This document shows positions 8,559 to 16,990 of a stretch of DNA of 64,000 nucleotides, one piece after another. Both the position numbers and the translations under genes were made by a program. The notes under the pieces are model-generated. The model was not told where the DNA came from. It worked only from the letters and a program-made list of their open reading frames with translations, and ran no database searches. The DNA comes from Pseudomonas moraviensis (lineage in GTDB: Bacteria; Pseudomonadota; Gammaproteobacteria; Pseudomonadales; Pseudomonadaceae): NCBI RefSeq assembly GCF_900105805.1, contig NZ_LT629788.1, forward strand, positions 5,998,501 through 6,062,500. The letters are read 5' to 3'. Positions within the stretch are counted from its first letter, which is position 1; each line of letters begins with the position of its first letter.

Positions 8559-9683
8559 TTGCGCATTGTTCTTTTATTCACCGCGTGGCTGCTGAGCTAC
8601 GCGGCCGTGGCGGCGCCTGGCGATGCGGCGACGCTGGATCGCACGACCTGGCCGGAGCAGTTGAGCAATCCGACCCTGTTCGACGTCGCGTCGCGGGCGG
8701 AAATCCTTATGTTCGCTCGCGGCCTGCTCGGCACCGAATCCATCGACGAGGCGGCACTCGCCCAGCGCCTGGGCCTGCGCACGGTCAATATCGATGCGAT
8801 CAATCAGTTGCGCCAGCGTCTCTGGCAGCGCTTGCTGACCAATTACAATCACGCCCAGCAAAGCTGCGATCAGGACGCCTCGTTCTGCTTCCTTGTCGAA
8901 GACCTGCCGACCCTGCGCGAGCAGGCCGCCAAGTTCGTGGTCAGCGACGACAGTTATTACACCAAATGGGCCGAGCCGAGCCGGATCTTCCATTTGCAGT
9001 ATCTGGACGAGCTGATGCGCAAGGCCGCGCTGTCGCCGCAAACCAGCAATGAATTCGATCGTTTCGGTGACTACGAGCGTAACGGCGAAGACATGCACGA
9101 CCGGCTGTTTCTGCTGACTTTCGACAGCGCCGCCAACCTGCAACCGGACAACACCGACTGGCTGACCGAATATCTGCGTAAATCGAATCTGAGCGGAACA
9201 TTTTTCGTCTTGGGCAAGGATATCCAGGCGCGGCTCGCCGGCCGTTCGGTCAGCAGCCTGCAAGCGAGCTTCTCCCGGCAGTGCGTTGGCGTGCAGGGCT
9301 GGGAATTCCGCTCCCACAGCCATTGGCAGGACTGGCAGGATTCGGTACGGCGCAGCGCCGATCTGGTGAAGAACAAGCTGCCGGAAAACTTCGTGCCGCT
9401 GTTCCGTCCGCCGGATGGCCAGCGCCGCAGCGACGCGCAAGGTTTCTTCAATACCCAGGGCCTGCAAGTGGCGCTGTGGGACATCGATGCTCAAGACGGC
9501 GCGGGCAAGCTCAAGGGCCCGGCCAGCGCGCAGCGGGTGTTGACCCTGATGCTGTTGTGGCGTCACGGGGTGATCAATTTCAACATGAAACAGGACGCCG
9601 TGAAGACTTCGCTGCCGTGGCTGATCACCCAGACTGCGCAGAGCGGTATCGGTTGGGAAGACTGCCAGGACGCGTTTCGTTGA
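8559..9683 (+). CDS. Exported polysaccharide-deacetylase (NodB-like) protein with altered metal motifs
   Basis: A 374-residue protein with a signal peptide (RIVLLFTAWLLSYAAVAAPG), so it should act in the periplasm or outside. The C-terminal half has the order of a NodB carbohydrate esterase: FLLTFDSAAN, SGTFFVLGKDI, WEFRSHSHWQDW, LFRPPDGQ, then VALWDID. Two usual zinc ligands look replaced. Motif 1 is TFDS instead of TFDD, and motif 2 has HSHWQ where H(S/T)xxH is expected. I chose the TTG at 8559 because GGAGG lies 7 bases upstream and the signal peptide starts there; an upstream GTG at 8526 lacks a ribosome site. It is a single gene followed by a weak hairpin. Substrate is unknown; a cell-wall or exopolysaccharide is likely. 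Confidence 0.8.
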   Translation: MRIVLLFTAWLLSYAAVAAPGDAATLDRTTWPEQLSNPTLFDVASRAEILMFARGLLGTESIDEAALAQRLGLRTVNIDAINQLRQRLWQRLLTNYNHAQQSCDQDASFCFLVEDLPTLREQAAKFVVSDDSYYTKWAEPSRIFHLQYLDELMRKAALSPQTSNEFDRFGDYERNGEDMHDRLFLLTFDSAANLQPDNTDWLTEYLRKSNLSGTFFVLGKDIQARLAGRSVSSLQASFSRQCVGVQGWEFRSHSHWQDWQDSVRRSADLVKNKLPENFVPLFRPPDGQRRSDAQGFFNTQGLQVALWDIDAQDGAGKLKGPASAQRVLTLMLLWRHGVINFNMKQDAVKTSLPWLITQTAQSGIGWEDCQDAFR

Positions 9684-9694
9684 GAAACTAAACA

Positions 9695-9715
9695 AAGCCC
9701 GGAAACATTGGGCTT
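9695..9715 (+). terminator. Weak terminator after the deacetylase-like gene
   Basis: AAGCCC and GGGCTT pair around an 9-base loop just after the stop, followed by GGGGTGATTTTT. The stem is only 6 bp, so this is tentative. Confidence 0.45.
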
Positions 9716-10021
9716 GGGGTGATTTTTGACGGGAATTCGATGCAGGCGGACTTCCGACTTTAGCGGTGTCTGGGGAGTCCGCCAAGGCCTTTTCGTCACT
9801 CTGCAAAATAAACTTAAAAAAACCGTCAAAGTACTTTTTTATGTCATCGGTTTTGGAGTATTACGAAGACAGACCGCCGAAACCTGCAACACAGGTGGCG
9901 TCTTCCCAGACTCCTATTGTGTGCAGTTCATCCAGGCCCTCGTGGATGAATTCGGCAGTCACCTCGAGGCGCAGCACTGTCACGGTATTGCGTCGAATGG
10001 CTCCCACATAGGTGACCGAGT
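9716..10021. other. Non-coding gap before the PhoH-type gene
   Basis: About 300 bases with no convincing gene. It should hold the promoter of the PhoH-like gene, but I see no clear -35/-10 pair. Confidence 0.5.
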
Positions 10022-11416
10022 ATGGATGATCACGGACGCAGCCCTTCCTCCAACCAGCCAATCCTGTATGTACTCGATACCAACGTATTGATTCACGATC
10101 CAAATGCCCTGCTGAATTTCGAAGAACACCACGTCGCCATCCCGATGACCGTGCTGGAAGAGCTGGACAAGCTCAAGAGCGGCCATCACAGCGTGGCCGC
10201 CGAATGCCGCCAGGCGATCCGCCTGATCGACAAGACCCTGGGCGATGCGTCCCCTGAAGACGTTGAACTGGGCGTGCCGATCCAGCGTGGCAAGGGCGGG
10301 CCAAAGGGCTTGCTGTCAATTCTGATGAGCAAGCAGGCCGAGTCGAATCTGATTCTGCCCGAGCACCTGAACGACAACAAAATCATCAACCAACTGATCG
10401 ATCTGCACACTCGCGATCCGCAGAAACCGGTGGTGCTGGTCACCAAAGACATCAACATGCGCCTCAAGGCGCGCGCCTGCGGCATCGACGCCGAGGACTA
10501 CAGCACCGACCAATTGGTCGATGACGTGTCCCTGCTGCCCAATGGCTACCACAACATGACCGGCTCCTTCTGGGACCGCGTGAGCAAGGTCGAAACCCGC
10601 CAGGACCATGGCCGCACCTGGCACCAGGTGCAGCTGATCGACAACCTGCCAGCGGTGCATATCAACGAATTCATTATCGACGAGCAGGGCTTTGTCGGCT
10701 GGATCAAGGAAATCCAGGAAGACAAACTGCTGATCCTCGACCTGCATCAGGAACCGCTGCTGCATCAGGAGGCGTGGGGGCTGAAGCCGCGCGACATCTA
10801 TCAGAGTCTGGCGCTGTACGCGTTGCTTGATCCGGACATTCATCTGGTCAACCTGTCCGGCGCCGCCGGTTCGGGTAAAACCATCCTGGCGCTGGCCGCT
10901 GCGATCGAGCAGACCATGGTCAGCAAGCGCTACCGCCGCATCATCGCCACCCGCAGCGTGCAGGGGCTGGATCAGGAAATCGGTTTCCTGCCCGGCACCG
11001 AAGCGGAAAAAATGGAGCCTTGGCTGGGCGCCATCACCGACAACCTCGAAGCCTTGCACATGGATGACGAGAACACCCATGGCAGCGTCGACTACATCCT
11101 CAGCAAAGTGCCGTTGCAGTTCAAATCGCTCAACTACATTCGCGGTCGCAGCTTCCAGCAGAGCCTGATCCTGATCGACGAATGCCAGAACCTCACGCCG
11201 CACCAGATGAAGACCATCATCACCCGTGCCGGCGCCGGTTCCAAAGTGGTGTGCCTGGGTAACCTGGCACAGATCGATACCCCTTACCTGTCCGCGACCA
11301 GCTCCGGGCTGACTTACCTGACCGAACGCTTCAAGGATTTCCCCAACGGTGTGCACATCACCCTGCAAGGGGTGCCTCGCTCGATCCTGGCCGAATACGC
11401 CGAATCGCATTTGTAA
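10022..11416 (+). CDS. PhoH family protein with N-terminal PIN domain (PhoH2/YlaK type)
   Basis: PIN-PhoH proteins combine a PIN ribonuclease domain with a PhoH ATPase, and mycobacterial PhoH2 unwinds and cuts RNA. Residues 15-140 are a PIN domain with acidic residues at YVLDTNVLIHD, TVLEELDKLK and LVTKDIN. The C-terminal half is the PhoH P-loop ATPase, with Walker A GAAGSGKT, Walker B LILIDECQN and the QGVPRS arginine region. At 464 residues it has the usual length. The ATG at 10022 gives the full PIN domain. It is a single gene ending in a strong terminator. This type is distinct from the shorter ybeZ-type phoH. Confidence 0.92.
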   Translation: MDDHGRSPSSNQPILYVLDTNVLIHDPNALLNFEEHHVAIPMTVLEELDKLKSGHHSVAAECRQAIRLIDKTLGDASPEDVELGVPIQRGKGGPKGLLSILMSKQAESNLILPEHLNDNKIINQLIDLHTRDPQKPVVLVTKDINMRLKARACGIDAEDYSTDQLVDDVSLLPNGYHNMTGSFWDRVSKVETRQDHGRTWHQVQLIDNLPAVHINEFIIDEQGFVGWIKEIQEDKLLILDLHQEPLLHQEAWGLKPRDIYQSLALYALLDPDIHLVNLSGAAGSGKTILALAAAIEQTMVSKRYRRIIATRSVQGLDQEIGFLPGTEAEKMEPWLGAITDNLEALHMDDENTHGSVDYILSKVPLQFKSLNYIRGRSFQQSLILIDECQNLTPHQMKTIITRAGAGSKVVCLGNLAQIDTPYLSATSSGLTYLTERFKDFPNGVHITLQGVPRSILAEYAESHL

Positions 11417-11431
11417 TCCTTCACCCAAAAC

Positions 11432-11458
11432 CGGGCGGCCAGTCGGCCGCCCGTTTTT
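11432..11458 (+). terminator. Rho-independent terminator after the PhoH-type gene
   Basis: CGGGCGGCC (11432-11440) pairs perfectly with GGCCGCCCG (11445-11453) around AGTC, followed by TTTTT. Confidence 0.95.
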
Positions 11459-11478
11459 ATGGCCTATGCAAATCAAAA

Positions 11479-11570
11479 TGTAGGAGTGAGCCTGCTCGCG
11501 ATAGCGGTCGATCAGTCGACATCAATGTTGAATACCAGACCGCTATCGCGAGCAGGCTCACTCCTACAGG
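11479..11570. repeat. REP pair, family A
   Basis: GTAGGAGTGAGCCTGCTCGC and its inverse flank a spacer between the PhoH-type gene and moaC. Confidence 0.9.
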
Positions 11571-11652
11571 TGATAGCGGTGATTTCATAATCAGTGATGC
11601 GGATATCTGACCCACAGGTTTACAATCCACGCTCCTGATCAGGAGTAATCCC

Positions 11653-12126
11653 GTGCTGACTCATCTCGATTCCCAAGGTCGCGCCAACATGGTCGACGTC
11701 ACTGAAAAAGCCGTGACGTTCCGTGAAGCGACGGCTCAAGCGCTGGTGCGCATGCTCCCTGAAACCCTGCAGATGATCGTCAGCGGCGGCCATCCCAAAG
11801 GTGATGTGTTCGCCGTGGCACGCATTGCCGGGATTCAGGCAGCGAAGAAAACCAGCGATCTGATTCCGCTGTGCCATCCGCTGATGCTGACGGGGGTCAA
11901 AGTCGAACTCAGCGCCGAAGGCGAAGACAGCGTGCGCATCGTCGCCCGCTGCAAGTTGTCCGGGCAGACCGGCGTCGAAATGGAGGCGCTGACCGCCGCC
12001 AGTGTCGCCGCCCTGACCATCTATGACATGTGCAAAGCCGTCGATCGTGGCATGACCATCGAAAGCGTGCGTCTGCTGGAAAAAGTCGGCGGCAAGAGCG
12101 GCCATTTCCAGGCGGACCCGGCATGA
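11653..12126 (+). CDS. moaC: MoaC, cyclic pyranopterin monophosphate synthase
   Basis: MoaC converts the MoaA product into cyclic pyranopterin monophosphate, the first pterin intermediate of molybdenum cofactor. The 157-residue protein shows the family blocks GRANMVDVTEK, AARIAGIQAAKKTS-type, LIPLCHPL and the C-terminal MEALTAASVAALTIYDMCKA followed by KVGGKSGH. The GTG at 11653 follows AGGAG. The stop overlaps the moaD start as ATGA, so moaC, moaD and moaE are translated as a coupled unit. MoaA and MoaB are not next to it here. Confidence 0.97.
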   Translation: MLTHLDSQGRANMVDVTEKAVTFREATAQALVRMLPETLQMIVSGGHPKGDVFAVARIAGIQAAKKTSDLIPLCHPLMLTGVKVELSAEGEDSVRIVARCKLSGQTGVEMEALTAASVAALTIYDMCKAVDRGMTIESVRLLEKVGGKSGHFQADPA

Positions 12127-12365
12127 AACTGACCGTGAAGTTTTTTGCTCGTTACCGCGAGGCGCTGGGCGTGGATTCAGTCGTGGTTGAAGGCGATTTC
12201 GCGAGCGTCGATGACGTTCGCGCATTGTTGGCGCAACGTGATGGCGCTGAGGTGTTGAGCGAGCAGAACCTGATGTGCGCACGCAACGAGGATCTTTGTC
12301 AGCTCGACGAGCCGGTGACCGACGGCGACGAAGTGGCGTTTTTTCCAACTGTGACCGGGGGCTGA
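12123..12365 (+). CDS. moaD: MoaD, sulfur-carrier subunit of molybdopterin synthase
   Basis: MoaD is a ubiquitin-like carrier whose C-terminal glycine is made into a thiocarboxylate that donates sulfur to the pterin. The 80 residues start MKLTVKFFARYREALG and end with the functional tail TVTGG, exactly at the stop, as required. The ATG overlaps the moaC stop (ATGA), and the moaE ATG lies 2 bases after the moaD stop. The partner subunit MoaE is encoded immediately downstream. Confidence 0.96.
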   Translation: MKLTVKFFARYREALGVDSVVVEGDFASVDDVRALLAQRDGAEVLSEQNLMCARNEDLCQLDEPVTDGDEVAFFPTVTGG

Positions 12366-12367
12366 AC

Positions 12368-12820
12368 ATGGCGATTCGCGTGCAGGCCATGCCGTTCGAT
12401 CCGGGCGCTGAAGTCAATGCGATGCACGCGGCCAATGTGGGCGTCGGTGCGGTGGTGAGCTTTGTCGGTTACGTGCGCGACTTCAACGACGGGCTCGACG
12501 TCGCGGGGATGTTTCTCGAGCACTACCCGGGCATGACCGAAAAAGCCCTCGGCAAGATCGCTGTCGAAGCGCAGCAGCGCTGGCCGCTGCTGAAACTGGA
12601 AGTGCTGCACCGCATCGGCGCGCTGGAGCCGGGCGAGCCGATCGTCTTCGTCGGCGCTGCCAGCGCCCATCGCCAGGCCGCGTTCGATGCCTGCGCGTTC
12701 GTCATGGACTACCTGAAAACCCGCGCGCCGTTCTGGAAGAAAGAAAACACCAGCGATGGGCCCCGTTGGGTTGAGGGGCGGGACAGTGATCATGTGGCTG
12801 CGGATCGCTGGAAGAAGTAA
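12368..12820 (+). CDS. moaE: MoaE, large subunit of molybdopterin synthase
   Basis: MoaE binds two MoaD chains and inserts two sulfurs into cyclic pyranopterin monophosphate to give molybdopterin. The 150-residue protein carries GAVVSFVGYVRDFN near the N-terminus, LEHYPGMTEKALG, HRIGALEPGEPIVFVGAAS and AFVMDYLKTRAPFWKKE with the active-site lysines. It is the last gene of the moaCDE cluster, and a REP pair follows within 25 bases of its stop. Confidence 0.97.
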   Translation: MAIRVQAMPFDPGAEVNAMHAANVGVGAVVSFVGYVRDFNDGLDVAGMFLEHYPGMTEKALGKIAVEAQQRWPLLKLEVLHRIGALEPGEPIVFVGAASAHRQAAFDACAFVMDYLKTRAPFWKKENTSDGPRWVEGRDSDHVAADRWKK

Positions 12821-12840
12821 GTTCTGTATTGCCCTCAAAT

Positions 12841-12912
12841 CCGCTATCGCGAGCAGGCTCACTCCTACAGGGGAACGCATTGCAAATGTAGGAGTGAGCC
12901 TGCTCGCGATGA
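12841..12912. repeat. REP pair, family A
   Basis: Two inverted REP cores (CGCGAGCAGGCTCACTCCTAC and its inverse, shortened spacer) lie after moaE. Confidence 0.9.
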
Positions 12913-13089
12913 CGCCTTCTGCATCACCCAAAATCTCGCTGACACACCGCTAAGGCCAATTGACGATTTGTACCTGAGAGTCCAGTATGGATTTCCAAGT
13001 ACAAAAAAAGCTTCTGTCTTGCAGCTAATAGCTTGCCGCTTGTAGCTGCTTTCTTGCCAAACCAACAACAACTTCGCGAGAGAACGAAC

Positions 13090-13866
13090 ATGAAGAAACT
13101 TCCCCTCATCACCGGTCTGGCCCTCAGCCTGTTGGCCTCCGCCAGCGTGTTCGCCGCCGAGAAAACCCTGCGCATCGGCATCGAAGCGGCCTATCCGCCG
13201 TTCGCGTCGAAAACCGACAAGGGTGAAATCGTCGGTTTCGACTACGACATCGGCAATGCCTTGTGTGCGCAGATGAAGGTCAAGTGTGTGTGGGTCGAAG
13301 GTGAGTTCGACGGGCTGATTCCTTCGCTGAAAGTGAAGAAGATCGACATGGCGCTGTCGTCGATGACCATCAACGAAGATCGCAAGAAGTCAGTGGATTT
13401 CAGCCATAAGTACTACTTCACATCCTCGCGCCTGGTGATGAAGGAAGGCGCCAGCGTCGATGATCAGTACGCCAGCCTCAAAGGCAAGAATGTTGGCGTG
13501 CAGCGCGCGACCACCACCGATCGTTATGCCACCGAGGTGTTCGAACCCAAGGGCATCAACGTCAAGCGCTACAGCAATAACGAAGAAATCTACATGGACC
13601 TGGCGGCGGGGCGCCTCGATGCGATTTTCGCCGACACCATTCCGCTCAATGACTTCCTGTCGATGCCCCGCGGCAAGGGTTATGCGTTTGTCGGTCCGGA
13701 GTTGAAGGATCCCAAGTATGTCGGCGAAGGCGCGGGGATTGCGGTGCGCAAGGGCAATGCCGAGCTGGTCAGCCAGTTGAACAGCGCCATCGACGGGATT
13801 CGCGCGAGTGGCGAGTATCAGAAGATTTCCCAGAAGTATTTCCAGACCGATATCTACGGCGACTGA
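13090..13866 (+). CDS. Periplasmic basic-amino-acid binding protein of an ABC transporter
   Basis: A class 3 solute-binding protein of 258 residues. A signal peptide is present (MKKLPLITGLALSLLASASV, cut after FAA). The mature part begins EKTLRIGIEAAYPPFASK and has the family motifs GFDYDIGNALC, SSMTINEDRKKSVDFS and the hinge block NVGVQRATTTDRYA. It resembles lysine/arginine/ornithine-type proteins, with two cysteines in ALCAQMKVKC. No permease or ATPase gene adjoins it. In P. aeruginosa a similar binding protein gene sits next to dauR-dauA-dauB, the same order as here, so import of arginine is the likely role. The ATG at 13090 gives the signal peptide. Confidence 0.88.
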   Translation: MKKLPLITGLALSLLASASVFAAEKTLRIGIEAAYPPFASKTDKGEIVGFDYDIGNALCAQMKVKCVWVEGEFDGLIPSLKVKKIDMALSSMTINEDRKKSVDFSHKYYFTSSRLVMKEGASVDDQYASLKGKNVGVQRATTTDRYATEVFEPKGINVKRYSNNEEIYMDLAAGRLDAIFADTIPLNDFLSMPRGKGYAFVGPELKDPKYVGEGAGIAVRKGNAELVSQLNSAIDGIRASGEYQKISQKYFQTDIYGD

Positions 13867-13870
13867 TAAA

Positions 13871-13946
13871 AAGATCGCAGCCTTCGGCAGCTCCTACATG
13901 GGAATGCGTTCTCCTGTAGGAGCTGCCGAAGGCTGCGATCTTTTGC
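13871..13946. repeat. REP pair, family B
   Basis: AAGATCGCAGCCTTCGGCAG and its inverse separate the binding-protein gene from the convergent dauR gene. Confidence 0.9.
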
Positions 13947-13949
13947 TTT

Positions 13950-14576
13950 TCAGCCCTTCAATTCCTTCAAATGCTTGTACACCGTCGCCCGGCCCATGTT
14001 CAGCACATTGGCCACGTAGTTCGAGGCGCTTTTGCCCTTGAACGCGCCCTCGGCGTGCAGCGCCAGCACCAGTTCGCGTTTGTGATCACGGGTCAGCAGA
14101 TTCAGGCTCAACTGCCGCTCGCGCAGCCACGCGTGGAGGAAGGTGTTGATGCGTTCCTGCCAGTCATCACGGAACAGTGAGTCCGGCTGCGGAATCAGTT
14201 TGCTCGGCGACAGAAACAGGTCGAGCGCCGCTTTGGCGTTCTCGAACAGGGAAATATTCAGATTGATGCACAGCACTGCGAGCGGTCGACCTTCACTGTC
14301 GCGCAGCACAGTGCTCAGGCTGCGAATCTTCTGACCGTCCCAGTTGAGCTTTTCGTACGGGCCGATGTTTCTTTCGCTGACCTCCTCGCTGAGCATGTCT
14401 TCCAGCGAGGAGTCGTCGCCGATTTCACGCTTGGACAGGTTGTTGGCGATGTAGTCGACCTTCTGCGTGCGCAGGTCGTGCAGCACCACCTCGGCATGGG
14501 GAAAGAACAGCGTGGCGATGGCATCGGCGATGGCGCGGAAGTTATCCAGCGCCGGGTCGAATTCGGAGGCGGTCAT
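13950..14576 (-). CDS. dauR: DauR-like transcriptional regulator (YheO PAS domain plus helix-turn-helix)
   Basis: DauR represses dauBA in P. aeruginosa and is relieved by D-arginine or its product. The 208-residue protein has an N-terminal YheO-like PAS domain (about residues 10-115; FPHAEVVLHDLRTQKVDYIANN, shown here in part) and a C-terminal helix-turn-helix at about 150-208, with GKSASNYVANVLNMGRATVY. It lies 84 bases downstream of dauA on the same strand, followed by a REP pair, so dauB-dauA-dauR may be one transcript. The name rests on family plus context; a different YheO-type regulator is unlikely here. Confidence 0.88.
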   Translation of the reverse strand: MTASEFDPALDNFRAIADAIATLFFPHAEVVLHDLRTQKVDYIANNLSKREIGDDSSLEDMLSEEVSERNIGPYEKLNWDGQKIRSLSTVLRDSEGRPLAVLCINLNISLFENAKAALDLFLSPSKLIPQPDSLFRDDWQERINTFLHAWLRERQLSLNLLTRDHKRELVLALHAEGAFKGKSASNYVANVLNMGRATVYKHLKELKG

Positions 14577-14660
14577 GACAGTGGAGCTCCAGGCAGCGTC
14601 AGCGCCCCATGTGCCGGGGCGCTGCGAGTGTGCCGCAATCTCTTGGGCGAGTCGATGCGA

Positions 14661-15788
14661 TCACCCCAGTCGGGCGGGGGAGAGCATGGCGCTGTCCAGA
14701 CCGAATTGCTGCAGCTGCTCGGGGAACGGCTCGCCGCGCACCAGCGCCGCACTGGCCTGACCCATCGCTGGCGATGTCTGAATGCCGTAACCGCCCTGTG
14801 CGGCGACCCAGAACAGCCTTGGCACTTTTGGATCGAAACCGCTGAGCAGATCACCGTCGGCAACGAAACTGCGCAGACCGGCCCAGGTGCGGGTCGGGCG
14901 GCGGATGGTCAGTGTGGTGGCTTCTTCGATCTGATAAATACCCATGGCGATGTCGAGTTCCTCCGGCTGCACGTCGTGCGGTTCAACCGGGTCGGCGTTG
15001 GCCGGCGAGCCGAGGAACATGCCGGCGTCGGGCTTCATGTAGAAGGATTCGTCGAGGCTGACCAGCATCGGCCAGTGATGAATATCCACGCCTTCAGGAC
15101 CGGCAAAGATAAACGCAGCGCGACGTTTCGGTTGCAGACCCAGCGGCTGCGCACCTGCCAGGGCACCGATTCTGTCGGCCCAGGCACCGGCGGCGTTGAT
15201 CAGCACCGGTGCGCTGAACGTCTCGCCGTTGGTTTGCACGATCCACAGGCCATCGGCATCGCGATCCAGGCCAAGCACTTCGCAATCGGTGTGGACTTCG
15301 CCGTGGTTGCGCCGGATGCCGCGCAGGTAGCCCTGATGCAGCGCGTCGGTGTCGATGTCGCACGCCGAAGGATCGTAGATCGCACCGTGGACTTTATCCC
15401 GGCGCAGGATCGGCAGGCGTGCGCAGGCTTCGTCGGCGCTGAGCAGCTGCATCTGCGGCACGGTGGCTTTGGCGCTGAGGTATTGGTTGTTCAGTTCGGC
15501 AGGGTCGCCGATGAAGTCGACGGTCATTTCGCCGCGTGGGGTCAGTAGCGGATGCTCGCAGAAGCCGCTGGGAGGATTGTCGAAGAACGCGCGGCTGGCC
15601 TGAGTGAGTGCGCGTACCTGAGCGGTGCCGTAGGCGGCGGTGTACAGCGCGGCGGAACGACCGGTGGAGTGATAGCCGGGATGGGTTTCACGTTCGAGCA
15701 CGATCACTTTGCCGTGCGGCGCCAGCCAGAACCCGGTGGAAGCGCCGGCAATCCCGCCGCCGATGATGATGAAATCTGCGTGGTTCAT
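14661..15788 (-). CDS. dauA: DauA-like FAD-dependent D-arginine dehydrogenase
   Basis: DauA oxidises D-arginine to 2-ketoarginine and is the first half of the D-to-L arginine conversion. The 375 residues equal the length of the P. aeruginosa enzyme. The FAD Rossmann motif IIIGGGIAGASTGFWL is at the N-terminus, with PGYHSTGRSAALYTAAYG and TLTIRRPTRTWAGLRSF later. The ATG at 15788 follows GGAGAG and gives MNHADFIIIGGG. One point is unusual: position 48 is Leu, whereas from memory the P. aeruginosa enzyme has an active-site His48; Tyr53 is kept. The neighbours dauB and dauR support the name, but the substitution leaves some doubt about substrate preference. Confidence 0.88.
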   Translation of the reverse strand: MNHADFIIIGGGIAGASTGFWLAPHGKVIVLERETHPGYHSTGRSAALYTAAYGTAQVRALTQASRAFFDNPPSGFCEHPLLTPRGEMTVDFIGDPAELNNQYLSAKATVPQMQLLSADEACARLPILRRDKVHGAIYDPSACDIDTDALHQGYLRGIRRNHGEVHTDCEVLGLDRDADGLWIVQTNGETFSAPVLINAAGAWADRIGALAGAQPLGLQPKRRAAFIFAGPEGVDIHHWPMLVSLDESFYMKPDAGMFLGSPANADPVEPHDVQPEELDIAMGIYQIEEATTLTIRRPTRTWAGLRSFVADGDLLSGFDPKVPRLFWVAAQGGYGIQTSPAMGQASAALVRGEPFPEQLQQFGLDSAMLSPARLG

Positions 15789-15833
15789 GAAACTCTCCGG
15801 TGTGTACGCGATATCCAGAAATGACGTCGCCCC

Positions 15834-15925
15834 CTGTAGGAGTGAGCCTGCTCGCGATAGCGGTCGATCAGCCGACATCAATATCGAATGTCAGACCGCT
15901 ATCGCGAGCAGGCTCACTCCTACAA
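15834..15925. repeat. REP pair, family A, overlapping the end of dauB
   Basis: A REP pair sits between dauB and dauA. Its right edge (CTCACTCCTACA) contains the CTA that is the dauB stop codon on the minus strand. Confidence 0.9.
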
Positions 15926-16873
15926 GGGATTTGTGGTGAGGTGATAAACCGCATTGGCCAAGGCAATGTCTTCCAGGCCCAGACCGATCGAACGGAAAAA
16001 CACATGCCGCTGGTAATCAGGGCGCGGGACTTTGTCGCTGAGCAAATCCGCCAGATCGCCCACAATCGATTCCTTGTGCCATCCATGCTGCTCAGCGGCA
16101 ATCAACATCTCACCCGCCGACCCCGGCGTGGTCTGACGATAGTCGCAGAACACCTGCATGTCGTTGAGGCTGCCCGGCGGCACTTCATGTGCGCGGGGGG
16201 CGTTGGTGCTGATCGAGGTGATCAGCGCCGGTTTGCTCAATTCGGCAGGATCGATCACCGGCCCGGCAGACGAGGTGCAGAGCATGATCACGTCAGCTTC
16301 GGCGATAGCGGCCTCGCGGCTGTCGGCAATCTTCAGTTTCGGCGCGGTGGTCCTCAACACGGCCTGTGTTTCAGGATCTTCCAGCAGCGACGGCGAGTAC
16401 ACGCTGATGCTTTGCCATTCGCGCAAGGTTTTGACGTAATGCAGATGCGCCTGAGCGACTTTCCCGCTGCCGATGATCGCCAGTCGTTGGGCATTCGCCG
16501 GTGCGAGGGCGTCAACCGCCACTGCCGTGGTCGCGGCGGTACGCGCGGTGGTCAGTTCGCCGGCATCGCAGAGCAGCAGCGGCTGGCCGGTTTTCATCGA
16601 CATCAGCAGGGTCCACGCCGTCACCAGCGCACCCTGCTCACGAACGATATACGGCGAAGTCTTCACGCCGTACACGCCGTCCTCGGCCAGCACGCCCAGA
16701 TAATTGATGAAGTCGCCGGCGCCCTGTGGGAATTCCACTAACTGCTGAGCTGGCTGCACGGCGTTACCGGCCGCCAGATCACGGAACAGTTTGCGCAGGA
16801 TCTGCGGCACGTCGATTCGCGTCAGCAGATCACGGGCCAGGGCTTGATCGATCACGTACGGGGTACCGGACAT
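15920..16873 (-). CDS. dauB: DauB-like NAD(P)-dependent anabolic L-arginine dehydrogenase (ornithine cyclodeaminase fold)
   Basis: DauB reductively aminates 2-ketoarginine to L-arginine, completing the racemisation begun by DauA. The 317-residue protein belongs to the ornithine cyclodeaminase/mu-crystallin family. It has GVKTSPYIVRE in the substrate domain, the nucleotide-binding motif LAIIGSGKVAQAHLHYV, and DVIMLCTSSAGPVID. The ATG at 16873 follows GGAG at 8 bases; an in-frame TTG lies upstream. It is the first gene of the dauB-dauA-dauR group. The stop codon TAG is formed by the first bases of the downstream REP (TTGTAGGAG). Confidence 0.9.
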   Translation of the reverse strand: MSGTPYVIDQALARDLLTRIDVPQILRKLFRDLAAGNAVQPAQQLVEFPQGAGDFINYLGVLAEDGVYGVKTSPYIVREQGALVTAWTLLMSMKTGQPLLLCDAGELTTARTAATTAVAVDALAPANAQRLAIIGSGKVAQAHLHYVKTLREWQSISVYSPSLLEDPETQAVLRTTAPKLKIADSREAAIAEADVIMLCTSSAGPVIDPAELSKPALITSISTNAPRAHEVPPGSLNDMQVFCDYRQTTPGSAGEMLIAAEQHGWHKESIVGDLADLLSDKVPRPDYQRHVFFRSIGLGLEDIALANAVYHLTTNPL

Positions 16874-16944
16874 CTCGCTCTCCAAAGATAAACTTATTAT
16901 TCCATTATGGACTTTTGGTTCTGGCGAGCAACCGTCGGGCGTAA

Positions 16945-16977
16945 AAAAAGCGCAGTCCGTTTCCGGCTGCGCTTTTT
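16945..16977. terminator. Bidirectional terminator between rhlB and dauB
   Basis: AAAAAGCGCAG (16945-16955) and CTGCGCTTTTT (16967-16977) pair perfectly. The stem is flanked by A-runs and T-runs. It lies just after the rhlB stop on the minus strand. Confidence 0.92.
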
Positions 16978-16990
16978 CGTATCGCGAGGC

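Noticed and set aside
11479..11570. REP pairs as transcription terminators
   Set aside because: They lack U-runs, and the nearby genes have separate terminators (for example 11432-11458).
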